Translations under genes and position numbers: made by a program
Shown: piece by piece, positions 7,631-14,586 of the stretch
Position numbering within the stretch: position 1 is the first letter of the stretch
Layout: each line of letters opens with the position of its first letter
NCBI GenBank assembly: GCA_031415135.1
Contig: JANORB010000092.1
Location: forward strand, 1 to 23,627
DNA from: LGRD01 sp031415135
GTDB lineage: Bacteria; Pseudomonadota; Gammaproteobacteria; Burkholderiales; Burkholderiaceae_C
Direction: 5' to 3'
DNA: 23,627 bases
Notes under the pieces: generated by a model
Told to the model about the DNA's origin: nothing
What the model saw: only the letters and a program-made list of their open reading frames with translations
Database searches by the model: none

Positions 7631-8158
7631 ATGAGCATTGCCGTCCGCAGAGCGTCGACGAAGGACGCCGCCGCCTTCGCCCGCATCATGGGCGACCCGG
7701 CGGTCTACCCCGGCCTGATGCAAATGCCCTATACCGACGAGGACCTCTGGCGCACCCGGCTGGCCGAAAACGCGCAACCCGGCAAGTCCGACTTGCCGCT
7801 GGTGGCCGAACTCAACGGCGAGGTGGTGGGCACCGCCGGGCTGCATCCGGTGGGCCCGGCACTGCGCCGCCGCCACGTGATGACCCTGGGCATCTCGGTC
7901 GCGCCCGAAGCGCAGGGCAAGGGCGTGGGCTCGGCGCTGATGGCGGCGATGTGCGACTACGCCGACCGCTGGGCCGGCGTGTTGCGATTGGAGCTGACGG
8001 TCTATGGCGACAACGCAGCGGCGATCCGCCTGTACCGCAAGTTCGGCTTCGAGATCGACGGCAGCTTCAAGGGCTACGCGCTGCGCGACGGACGTTATGC
8101 CGACGTGCATTCGATGGCGCGATTCCACCCCCAACCGCCGCAGATCATGCCGGTGTGA
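7631..8158 (+). CDS. yhhY: GNAT N-acetyltransferase, YhhY/AaaT-like
   Basis: A 175-residue cytoplasmic GNAT protein. The acetyl-CoA pyrophosphate-binding motif A is seen as APEAQGKGVGSALM (91-104), and the C-terminal half reads ELTVYGDNAAAIRLYRKFGF then GYALRDGRYADVHSMAR. These closely follow the E. coli YhhY pattern as I recall it. YhhY (AaaT) acetylates free L-phenylalanine and L-methionine, so amino-acid or xenobiotic N-acetylation is the likely role. AAAGGAG at 7617-7623 decides the start at 7631. It is divergent from the cysteine protease gene across 140 bp, which should hold both promoters. An 11-bp palindrome AGGGCGGCCCT (7603-7613) precedes the ribosome binding site; I assign it no role. 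Confidence 0.85.
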   Translation: MSIAVRRASTKDAAAFARIMGDPAVYPGLMQMPYTDEDLWRTRLAENAQPGKSDLPLVAELNGEVVGTAGLHPVGPALRRRHVMTLGISVAPEAQGKGVGSALMAAMCDYADRWAGVLRLELTVYGDNAAAIRLYRKFGFEIDGSFKGYALRDGRYADVHSMARFHPQPPQIMPV

Positions 8159-8219
8159 ACCAGCGGCCCTGGGGCAGCAAAAACCGGCGCCATCCGCACG
8201 CGGCAGGGCGGTCTGCCGC

Positions 8220-8225
8220 TATCGT
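8220..8225 (+). promoter_or_regulatory. -10-like hexamer 6 nt before the ATG, possible leaderless start
   Basis: TATCGT (4/6 match to TATAAT) is followed by 6 nt and the ATG at 8232, and no Shine-Dalgarno sequence is present. Transcription would begin at or next to the start codon. The same geometry is seen before parE and other genes in this window. Confidence 0.35.
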
Positions 8226-8231
8226 TGCGGC

Positions 8232-8915
8232 ATGTCGCTCAACGTGTCCGTTCTGGCCCTGGTTTTTCACCCCCTTGCCGTGTGCGCCTTGGTGTGTCCG
8301 GGTTGGCTGGTTTCACCGGCCAGCGCCCAGGCGCCGCTGCTGCGCGACGGGCCGATCATCGAGCCCAAACCAGCCGCCCCGCAGCCGCTGGCCGCAGCTC
8401 TGACGGAGCAATCAGTCGTGCAGGTGTTCCTGGAGGGCTGCGTGCTCCATGAAGGCCAGTCCGGGGCGGTGACCGATTGGGCATTGGCGCAGGGTTTCGA
8501 GTCGCTCGACCCGTTGCGCACCGGGGCCGAAGACCTGCTGGGCGGTGCCGCCGGCACGGTGCTGGCGGTGCCGGGCAGCGCGGGCCGCGTGCTGTTGGCG
8601 GCGGGAGAAGACCGGCGCTGCCTGGTGTGGGCCGAACAGACCAGCGGCCCGAAGCTGCGCAGTGCGTTCCAGAAGTTGGTCTCCAGCCTGGGCTTCAAAG
8701 GCGCGCGTGTGCAGAGCGTGATCGACCGCAACCTGAACAATGGCGGGGCCTGGCGCAATCAATCGCTGTGGCGCTATCGCCGGGTCGGGGGTGACCAGGA
8801 TTTCGGCCTGGGCAGCGCCACCACACTGGCCCATGCGCCGGGGGCGCAGTTGCTCCACTTTGCGCCGATGGCCGGGGTTGCGCCGCGCCAGCCCGACGGC
8901 ATGCCGTCCCGTTGA
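8232..8915 (+). CDS. Exported protein of unknown function (possibly NMCC_0638-like)
   Basis: A 227-residue protein with an N-terminal hydrophobic segment (about residues 7-27) and an AxA cleavage site, predicting cleavage after Ala32 (SPASA/QAPLL) and export to the periplasm. The mature part contains two well-spaced cysteines, Cys70 (VFLEGCVLHEG) and Cys130 (DRRCLVWAE), that could form a disulfide. Its size and layout loosely recall the NMCC_0638 group of short (lipo)proteins, but I cannot confirm this without a search. No catalytic motif is visible. It follows the acetyltransferase by 73 bp but appears to have its own start signal. The C-terminal 30 residues look disordered. A long frame upstream of the ATG is out-of-frame overlap with the acetyltransferase. 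Confidence 0.65.
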   Translation: MSLNVSVLALVFHPLAVCALVCPGWLVSPASAQAPLLRDGPIIEPKPAAPQPLAAALTEQSVVQVFLEGCVLHEGQSGAVTDWALAQGFESLDPLRTGAEDLLGGAAGTVLAVPGSAGRVLLAAGEDRRCLVWAEQTSGPKLRSAFQKLVSSLGFKGARVQSVIDRNLNNGGAWRNQSLWRYRRVGGDQDFGLGSATTLAHAPGAQLLHFAPMAGVAPRQPDGMPSR

Positions 8916-8923
8916 ACCGGCGC

Positions 8924-8956
8924 TTCATCAACCGCGCATCAACCGTGCATCGAGCG
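8924..8956. repeat. Three imperfect 11-bp tandem units
   Basis: TTCATCAACCG, CGCATCAACCG and TGCATCGAGCG follow each other without gaps in the 90-bp space between two convergent genes. A small hairpin, GCCCG-GCG-CGGGC (8968-8980), lies next to them without a T-run. I see no gene here. Confidence 0.5.
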
Positions 8957-9005
8957 TGCGCTGTTGAGCCCGGCGCGGGCACCGGTGTGGCCGGACTGCG
9001 GCCGC

Positions 9006-10133
9006 TCAAGCGCCGCTCTCGACATTCATCCAGCGCTGCGCCGCTGATTCCACCACCGCCGACAACGGCGCGCCTTTGACGCGGTGGGCGCGCAGCCAGC
9101 GCGCGCCGTTGCCCTCGAACAGCGTGTCGCGGATCAGGTTGTTGGCGTCGAGCGCCTGCAGGTCGAGCGCGTGCTGGTCGACGTTGGCCAGCGTGCGCAC
9201 GATGTCGTCGCGCAGCTTGATGCGCTGTTTGGTCTTGGGGTCGACGATCTCGCCGTCGAGCCCGAACCGGCAGGCCTGGAAGCGGTTGAAGGTGTAGACC
9301 AGGTAGTCGTCTTCGGTCGGCTCGAACGGCCGCGCCTCGCGCAGGTAGCGGCAGATGGATTGCAGATAGCAGGCCAGGGCCGCGGCCATCTCCACCGTCA
9401 GCGGCGTGTCGCACACACGCAGCACGATCGTGCCGAACTCGGGCTTGGGGCGGATGTCCCAGTAGAAGTCTTTCATCGACTGGACCACGCCAGTGCTGGC
9501 CATCTTGTCGAAGTACAGGCCGAACTCGCGCCAGGTCAGGCAAAACGGCGCGCGGCCCGACAGCGGGAACGCGAACACCGAGTTCAGGCGCGCCGAATCG
9601 AAGCCGGTGTCCACCCCTTGCACAAAGGGCGATGACGCGCTCAAGGCGATGAAATGCGGCACGTAGCGCGACAGCGCATGCAGCAGCCACAGCGCGCGGT
9701 CGCCGTCTTCGCAGCCCACGTGCACATGCTGGCCGAACACGGTGAACTGCTTGGCGAGGTAGCCGTACAGCTCGCTGATGTAGTGGAAGCGCTCGCCCGG
9801 GAAGATCTGCTGCTCGCTCCAGTGCTGGTAGGCGTGCGTGCCGCCGCCGGCGATGCCGATGTTGAGCCTGCGCGCACCCTTGGCGAGCTGGTCGCGCAGG
9901 TCGCGCAACTCGGCCAGCAGCGGCTGGTGGCTGCGCTGGATGGAGGTGCCGATCTCGATCATGCTGCGCGTGATTTCGGGCTTGACGTCCCAGGCCCCCG
10001 AGTGGCCCTTGAGCACGCGCAGCAGGTCTTCGGCTTGCGGTGCGAGGTCGAAGTCGTGCGTGCTGACGAGTTGCAACTCGAGCTCGACGCCGAGCGTGAG
10101 CGGTTGGGAGGGGGTGAAGTCCTGCAGCGGCAT
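9006..10133 (-). CDS. ybdK: Carboxylate-amine ligase, YbdK/glutamate-cysteine ligase 2 family
   Basis: A 375-residue cytosolic enzyme close to the E. coli YbdK length (372). YbdK belongs to the ATP-grasp-like GCS2 family and shows weak glutamate-cysteine ligase activity; its true physiological substrate is unsettled. Recognisable blocks are LGVELELQLV (14-23), IAGGGTHAYQHW (94-105), FGQHVHVGC (133-141) and further down WDIRPKPEFGTIVLRVCDTP. I chose the ATG at 10133 because it gives the family length and starts 7 nt after the stop of the upstream antiporter gene. An in-frame TTG at 10166 would overlap that gene. No clear Shine-Dalgarno precedes the ATG, so translation is probably coupled to the antiporter. 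The pairing is suggestive because Kef transporters are glutathione-controlled. Confidence 0.93.
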   Translation of the reverse strand: MPLQDFTPSQPLTLGVELELQLVSTHDFDLAPQAEDLLRVLKGHSGAWDVKPEITRSMIEIGTSIQRSHQPLLAELRDLRDQLAKGARRLNIGIAGGGTHAYQHWSEQQIFPGERFHYISELYGYLAKQFTVFGQHVHVGCEDGDRALWLLHALSRYVPHFIALSASSPFVQGVDTGFDSARLNSVFAFPLSGRAPFCLTWREFGLYFDKMASTGVVQSMKDFYWDIRPKPEFGTIVLRVCDTPLTVEMAAALACYLQSICRYLREARPFEPTEDDYLVYTFNRFQACRFGLDGEIVDPKTKQRIKLRDDIVRTLANVDQHALDLQALDANNLIRDTLFEGNGARWLRAHRVKGAPLSAVVESAAQRWMNVESGA

Positions 10134-10140
10134 GAGGGCG

Positions 10141-11412
10141 TCAACCCGCGTTGCATTCGCGCGCAATCCGGCGCAGCGAGAGCTGTGTCCACACCGGGCC
10201 GGTGAGCTGCATCAGCGTGGTCGCCAGCAGCAGGGCCTGCAAGGCGTTGCCGTCCACACCGGGCAATTGCGACGGCCAGCCAAAGGTGTCAGCGGCCAGC
10301 AGGACGGCCAGGCTGCTCATCGGCTGCAGCGCCAACGTGAGCGCCGTGGCCTGGCGCCAGCCCAGGCCGCTGGCTCTGGCCAAGGCACCCACCGCCAGCC
10401 CGGTGCCCAGCAGCCTGCCGAAGATGATCGCCAGCGCCCACGGCCACAGCGTCCACACGCCATCCACCGTGAACAGCAGGCCCAGGCAGATGAACAGCAG
10501 CACGTTGAGCACCGCGCCGGCCGAGCCGAGGTGCGGCTCCACGGTCAGGCCATGCGCCATGCGCGAACGCGCCGTCATGCCCGCCACCAGCAGCGCCAGC
10601 AGCGGCGACAACTTCCATTGCGCGGCCAGCATGCTGGCGGTGATGACCAGGGCGATCTGCAGCACCGGCATGGCCGGCGTGCCACGCACCAGCGGGCTCA
10701 GCCGGTCCAATGCAAAACCCACCAGCAGCCCGAGCAGGAAGGAGCCGCCGATCACCCGCAGCGCGCTGACCAGTGCCTCGACGCCTTCGTCGACCGGCGT
10801 GATCGATTCGGAGGCCAGCGCGACACGCAGCACCTTCAGGCCCAGCACGGCGATGACACTGTTGATCGCGGTCATCATCAGCAGGCGTTCGGTCACCTGG
10901 CCGCGCGAGTGCGATTCATGGGTGGCGGTGAGCACGATCACCGACGAGGTCGACATGGCCACCGTGCCGACGACGGCGGCCGACAGCAGCGGCGTGCCCA
11001 GCGCCACCAGCAGCGCGGCCACCAGCAGCCCGCACAGCGCGGCCTGCAAGATGCTGCTGAGCGCCAGCCACGGGTTGTCGATCAGCCAGCGCGGCCGAAT
11101 GCGGGTGCCCAACTCGAACAGCAGGGCGCCGATGGCCAGGTCGATCAGGGGCTTCCACACATCCAGATCGGACTGGTCGAGCAGGCGCAGCACCAGCGGG
11201 CTGGCGATGGCGCCCATCAGCATGTGGCCGCAACTGCGTGGCAGGCCCCAGGCGCGGTGCAGCACCTCGGCCAGCAGCACGGCGGCCAGCATCAGCACAG
11301 CCAGCCCGAGCACCGGGTCGGCGGCGCGCAGGCCTTCCAGCGTCCACAGCGGAGCCGACGCCGGCGCCGAGGCCGCACTCTGTGCGAAGGCTTGATTGAT
11401 CATGGTGAGCAT
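10141..11412 (-). CDS. CPA2/Kef-type cation:proton antiporter, membrane domain only
   Basis: A 423-residue multi-pass inner-membrane protein with the features of the Na+/H+ exchanger (CPA2) fold: LGLAVLMLAAVLLAEVLHR near the N-terminus, the LIDLAIGALLFELGTRI segment, and VVGTVAMSTSSVIVLTAT with small residues in the unwound-helix region. About twelve or thirteen hydrophobic segments are present. There is no C-terminal RCK/TrkA-N nucleotide-binding domain, unlike full-length KefB and KefC. The ATG at 11412 is used; an in-frame ATG at 11403 is nearly as plausible and neither has a strong ribosome binding site. It is the first gene of a two-gene unit with ybdK and is divergent from signal peptidase I across 107 bp. 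The transported ion (K+ or Na+) cannot be decided. Confidence 0.88.
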   Translation of the reverse strand: MLTMINQAFAQSAASAPASAPLWTLEGLRAADPVLGLAVLMLAAVLLAEVLHRAWGLPRSCGHMLMGAIASPLVLRLLDQSDLDVWKPLIDLAIGALLFELGTRIRPRWLIDNPWLALSSILQAALCGLLVAALLVALGTPLLSAAVVGTVAMSTSSVIVLTATHESHSRGQVTERLLMMTAINSVIAVLGLKVLRVALASESITPVDEGVEALVSALRVIGGSFLLGLLVGFALDRLSPLVRGTPAMPVLQIALVITASMLAAQWKLSPLLALLVAGMTARSRMAHGLTVEPHLGSAGAVLNVLLFICLGLLFTVDGVWTLWPWALAIIFGRLLGTGLAVGALARASGLGWRQATALTLALQPMSSLAVLLAADTFGWPSQLPGVDGNALQALLLATTLMQLTGPVWTQLSLRRIARECNAG

Positions 11413-11480
11413 GGACCCGCGACTCTACGCGAGCTTGGCGGCGCCGCAAACCACGCGCCGCGCGCGCCGGTTCGCGCGGA

Positions 11481-11510
11481 CTGACGGACAATGCGGCTCG
11501 CATCGACAAT
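11481..11510 (+). promoter_or_regulatory. Probable promoter of the lepB-coaBC-dut operon
   Basis: CTGACG (11481-11486) resembles TTGACA at 4/6 and lies 18 bp before GACAAT (11505-11510), which is 9 nt before the ATG at 11520. A second GACAAT occurs 18 bp upstream (11487-11492). With either start of transcription the leader is very short, and no Shine-Dalgarno sequence is visible. Confidence 0.45.
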
Positions 11511-11519
11511 CGCATTCCC

Positions 11520-12320
11520 ATGCAGATCGGCTTTTCCATCAACGAGATCCTGTTTCTCGCCACGCTGGCGACCGGCGCCTGCTGGGCGGCCTGGGCGCGC
11601 AAGGCAAGGCGGCTGGGCGCGGAGCCTGACAAGAAGCCGCTGTGGGTCAGTTTCGGCGCCGAACTGTTCATCGTGGTGGCGCTGATGTTCAGTTGCCGGG
11701 TCGCGCTGGCCGACTGGCCCCGGGTGCCGTCGGGCTCGATGGAGCCGACGCTGCGGGTCGGCGACTACCTGCTCGTCAACCACCTGGCCTATGGCCCGCG
11801 CCTGCCTTTCACCAATTGGGCGATCGAGTTCGGGCAGCCGCAGCGCGGCGACGTGGTGGTGTTCCGCTTCCCGCTCGATGTGTCGCAGTTCTACGTCAAG
11901 CGGCTCGTCGGCATGCCCGGGGACAGGGTGGTCTTTCAGGATGGCGCGGTCAGTGTGAACGGCGCACGGGTCGACGTGCAACTGCTGGGTGACGGCAGCG
12001 GCGCCGGTGTGCCGCCCGAAGACAGCGGCCACTGGTTGTTGCGTGAAACGTCAGGGGGCCACAGCCGCATCGTCAAGGTCAACCCGTTCCTGCAGGGGCG
12101 GGGGCCGGTGGACGCGCTCGGCGCCCACTGCACCGCCACTCGCCCGGGGGCGTGGCAGTGCCGCGTGCCCGAGCGCCAGTACCTCATGCTGGGCGACAAC
12201 CGCGACAACTCTTCCGATTCGCGCGCCTGGGGTTTCCTGCCGCACGAACAGATCTACGGCAAGGCCGTGCGCGTGCTCTTCAACCTGGGCGACTTGTCGC
12301 GCGCCTGGACCGCGCTTTGA
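11520..12320 (+). CDS. lepB: Signal peptidase I (S26 family)
   Basis: A 266-residue inner-membrane protease that would cleave signal peptides of exported proteins on the periplasmic side. Two N-terminal hydrophobic segments (about 7-25 and 44-63) are followed by box B with catalytic Ser73 in PSGSMEPTL (70-78), box D with the general-base Lys127 in YVKRLVGMPGD (125-135), and box E LGDNRDNSSDSR (224-235). All key residues are intact. The protein is somewhat shorter than the E. coli enzyme (324). In Burkholderiales the main lepB usually sits beside lepA and rnc, so this copy beside coaBC may be a second signal peptidase; that is inference. coaBC starts 3 nt after the stop, so the two are cotranscribed. 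Confidence 0.95.
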   Translation: MQIGFSINEILFLATLATGACWAAWARKARRLGAEPDKKPLWVSFGAELFIVVALMFSCRVALADWPRVPSGSMEPTLRVGDYLLVNHLAYGPRLPFTNWAIEFGQPQRGDVVVFRFPLDVSQFYVKRLVGMPGDRVVFQDGAVSVNGARVDVQLLGDGSGAGVPPEDSGHWLLRETSGGHSRIVKVNPFLQGRGPVDALGAHCTATRPGAWQCRVPERQYLMLGDNRDNSSDSRAWGFLPHEQIYGKAVRVLFNLGDLSRAWTAL

Positions 12321-12323
12321 GCC

Positions 12324-13544
12324 ATGACTGAACGGCTCGATCTGGCAGGCCGGCACATCGTGCTGGGCCTGTCCGGCGGCATCGCCTGCTACAAGGTGGC
12401 TGAACTGACGCGGCTGCTCGTCAAGGCCGGCGCCGGCGTCCGGGTGGTGATGACCCAGGCGGCGGAACAGTTCATCACGGCGGTGACGCTGCAGGCGTTG
12501 TCGAACCGCATCGTCCACACCAGCCAGTGGGACGCGCGCGAGAGCAACAACATGGCGCACATCAACCTCACGCGCGACGCCGATGCGGTGCTGGTGGCGC
12601 CGGCGAGCGCGGACTTCATGGCCAAGCTGGCCCATGGCCACGCCGACGATCTGCTCAGCCTGATGTGCCTGGCGCGGCCGATGGACACCTGCCCGTTGCT
12701 GCTGGCCCCGGCGATGAACCGCGAGATGTGGGCCCACCCGGCGACGCAGCGCAACGCGGCTCAATTGCGCGCCGATGGCGCGGTGATCCTGGGCCCCGAC
12801 AGCGGCGAGCAGGCCTGCGGCGAAACCGGCGATGGCCGCATGCTCGAGCCCGCCGATCTGCTGGCCGACCTGATCGCCTTTTTTCAACCCAAGGCGCTGC
12901 TTGGCAAGAAGGTGCTGATCTCGGCCGGGCCGACCTACGAGCCGATCGACCCGGTGCGCGGCATCACCAATTTGTCGAGCGGAAAGATGGGTTTCGCGCT
13001 GGCGCGTGCCGCCGTCGAGGCGGGCGCCGAGGTCACGCTCGTGGCGGGGCCGGTGGCGCTGCAAACGCCGCGCGGCGTGCGCCGGATCGACGTGCGAACG
13101 GCGCTCCAGATGTTCGACGCCGTCATGCCCGTGGCGTCGATGCACGACGTGTTCATCGCCACCGCCGCGGTGGCCGACTGGCGCCCGGTGGCGCCGGCCG
13201 GGCACAAGATCAAGAAGGGGGCGGACCGGGCCGCCCCGCGCTGGGAGATGACCGAGAACCCCGACATCCTGGCCGCGGTGGCCGCACTTCCCGATCGACC
13301 CTTTTGCGTCGGTTTCGCGGCCGAAAGCCAGGACGTGCTCAAGCACGCGCGCGAAAAACTCCAGCGCAAGAACCTGCCGCTGGTCGTGGGCAACATCGGC
13401 CCCGCCACTTTTGGCAGCGACGCCAACGCGCTCACGCTGGTGGACGCACAGGGTCACCGTGAACTCGCCCGCGCCGACAAGCTCACGCTGGCGCGCCAGC
13501 TGGTGGCCGACATCGCGGCGCGGCTGGCCACGACGCTGGCATAG
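12324..13544 (+). CDS. coaBC: Bifunctional phosphopantothenoylcysteine decarboxylase/synthetase
   Basis: A 406-residue enzyme catalysing two steps of coenzyme A synthesis in the cytosol: ligation of cysteine to 4'-phosphopantothenate (CTP-dependent, CoaB half) and decarboxylation of the product (FMN-dependent, CoaC half). The N-terminal CoaC flavoprotein domain begins IVLGLSGGIACYK (12-24) and has the catalytic residues His79 (NNMAHINL), Asn132 (PAMNREMW) and Cys165 (GEQACGETGDGRM). The CoaB domain begins near residue 196 with ISAGPTYEPIDPVRGITN (199-216) and SSGKMG, and later AAVADWRP and KIKK. Length matches E. coli Dfp. The start is 3 nt after the lepB stop, with translational coupling likely. 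dut follows as in many proteobacteria. Confidence 0.97.
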   Translation: MTERLDLAGRHIVLGLSGGIACYKVAELTRLLVKAGAGVRVVMTQAAEQFITAVTLQALSNRIVHTSQWDARESNNMAHINLTRDADAVLVAPASADFMAKLAHGHADDLLSLMCLARPMDTCPLLLAPAMNREMWAHPATQRNAAQLRADGAVILGPDSGEQACGETGDGRMLEPADLLADLIAFFQPKALLGKKVLISAGPTYEPIDPVRGITNLSSGKMGFALARAAVEAGAEVTLVAGPVALQTPRGVRRIDVRTALQMFDAVMPVASMHDVFIATAAVADWRPVAPAGHKIKKGADRAAPRWEMTENPDILAAVAALPDRPFCVGFAAESQDVLKHAREKLQRKNLPLVVGNIGPATFGSDANALTLVDAQGHRELARADKLTLARQLVADIAARLATTLA

Positions 13545-13559
13545 CGCGCCGGTTTGAGC

Positions 13560-14009
13560 ATGCACACCATCGACCTCAAGGTGCTGGACCCGCGCATGGC
13601 TGACCAGCTGCCGTGTTATGCCACTCCCGGCAGCGCCGGCCTGGACCTGCGCGCCTGCATCGATGCGCCGCTGCTGCTCGAGCCGGGCCAGACGCACCTG
13701 GTTCCGACCGGCCTGGCCATCCACATCGGCGACCCCGGCCTGGCCGCGGTGCTGTTGCCACGTTCGGGCCTGGGGCACAAACACGGCATCGTGCTGGGCA
13801 ATCTGGTGGGGCTGATCGACTCCGACTACCAGGGCCCGCTGATGGTGAGTTGCTGGAACCGGGGTGCTGCGGTTTTCACGATTCAGCCGATGGACCGGAT
13901 TGCCCAGTTGGTGATCGTTCCGGTGGTCCAGGCCCGATTCAGGCGGGTCGACCAGTTTGCCGACTCCGACCGCGGCAGCGGCGGATTCGGGTCGACCGGC
14001 AAGGGCTGA
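13560..14009 (+). CDS. dut: Deoxyuridine 5'-triphosphate nucleotidohydrolase
   Basis: A 149-residue trimeric dUTPase that hydrolyses dUTP to dUMP and pyrophosphate, keeping uracil out of DNA and feeding thymidylate synthesis. All five family motifs are present: PGSAGLDLRA (23-32), PRSGLGHKHG (67-76), GLIDSDYQG (84-92) with the catalytic Asp near 89, RIAQLV (113-118), and the C-terminal lid RGSGGFGSTG (138-147). The ATG at 13560 was preferred to a TTG at 13554; neither has a clear ribosome binding site. It lies 15 nt after coaBC, and the coaBC-dut order is widely conserved. Only 22 bp separate it from the convergent FKBP gene, and no terminator is visible in that gap. Confidence 0.97.
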   Translation: MHTIDLKVLDPRMADQLPCYATPGSAGLDLRACIDAPLLLEPGQTHLVPTGLAIHIGDPGLAAVLLPRSGLGHKHGIVLGNLVGLIDSDYQGPLMVSCWNRGAAVFTIQPMDRIAQLVIVPVVQARFRRVDQFADSDRGSGGFGSTGKG

Positions 14010-14031
14010 CGCTGGCGCCCCGATCCAGCGG

Positions 14032-14553
14032 TCAGTGCAGATGCGGACCTGAAGGCACGCTGTTCATGACGGTGAAGATCGGCTCGCCGACACTGCCCGC
14101 TTCGATCTCTTCCTCGGTCGCCGGGCGCACGTCTTTCACCGCCAGGTCCAGCCGCAGCGCCATGCCGGCCAGCGGGTGGTTGCCGTCGAGCACGATGTGC
14201 GTGGGGTACACCTCGGTGATGGTGTAGACGGCGTCGGCAGGCATGTCCGGGGTGGTGGCCCCGGGGGGAACACCGTCGATCTGCATGCCGACCTCCACCG
14301 GCTCGGGCAGCAGCGATCGCTGTTCGAAAAACACCAGGGCGGGATCGTAGTCGCCGAACGCGTGTTCCGGCTCCAGATGCAGCAGCGCCGCGAAGCCGGC
14401 CTGCTGATCGGTCAAGGCTTGTTCCACCTTGGCGAGCAAATCGTCGCCGCCGAAGAAAAACTCGACCGGCTCCTTCAGCTCGTCGATCGGGTTGCCGTGG
14501 GCGTCTTCGAGCCGCCAGACCAGGCTGACGACGCAGGGTGCGGTGATGTTCAT
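14032..14553 (-). CDS. SlyD-like FKBP-type peptidyl-prolyl isomerase
   Basis: A 173-residue cytosolic protein of the SlyD branch of FKBPs, combining a prolyl isomerase core with an insert-in-flap chaperone domain. Supporting blocks are EHAFGDYDPALV (63-74), which matches the region where the insert begins, and VLDGNHPLAGMALRLDL (121-137), a hallmark of SlyD after the insert. The region DDLLAKVEQAL (37-47) replaces the usual LIPGLExAL. The histidine-rich metal-binding tail of E. coli SlyD is missing; the C-terminus ends PSGPHLH. The ATG at 14553 matches the family N-terminus but has no Shine-Dalgarno, while a -10-like GATCAT lies 6 nt upstream. It is divergent from the ribosomal oxygenase gene over only 33 bp. 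Confidence 0.88.
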   Translation of the reverse strand: MNITAPCVVSLVWRLEDAHGNPIDELKEPVEFFFGGDDLLAKVEQALTDQQAGFAALLHLEPEHAFGDYDPALVFFEQRSLLPEPVEVGMQIDGVPPGATTPDMPADAVYTITEVYPTHIVLDGNHPLAGMALRLDLAVKDVRPATEEEIEAGSVGEPIFTVMNSVPSGPHLH

Positions 14554-14559
14554 GGAGAA

Positions 14560-14579
14560 ATGATCGCACAGGCCACAAT
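14560..14579. promoter_or_regulatory. Two face-to-face -10-like elements for divergent genes
   Basis: On the minus strand GATCAT (complement of 14560-14565) ends 6 nt before the FKBP start. On the plus strand CACAAT (14574-14579) ends 7 nt before the oxygenase ATG at 14587. Neither gene has a Shine-Dalgarno sequence. If both hexamers are used, the mRNAs are leaderless and each promoter's -35 region lies in or next to the other gene's coding start. Confidence 0.4.
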
Positions 14580-14586
14580 CCGACGG

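Noticed and set aside
8968..8980. GCCCG-GCG-CGGGC hairpin after ybdK as a terminator
   Set aside because: Only 5 bp and no T-run on either strand.
9838..11484. 548-codon plus-strand open frame opposite ybdK and the antiporter
   Set aside because: Gln-, His- and Arg-rich antisense shadow; the minus strand encodes two recognisable families.
12051..13784. 577-codon minus-strand open frame opposite lepB, coaBC and dut
   Set aside because: It spans three real plus-strand genes with intact catalytic motifs and has low-complexity composition.
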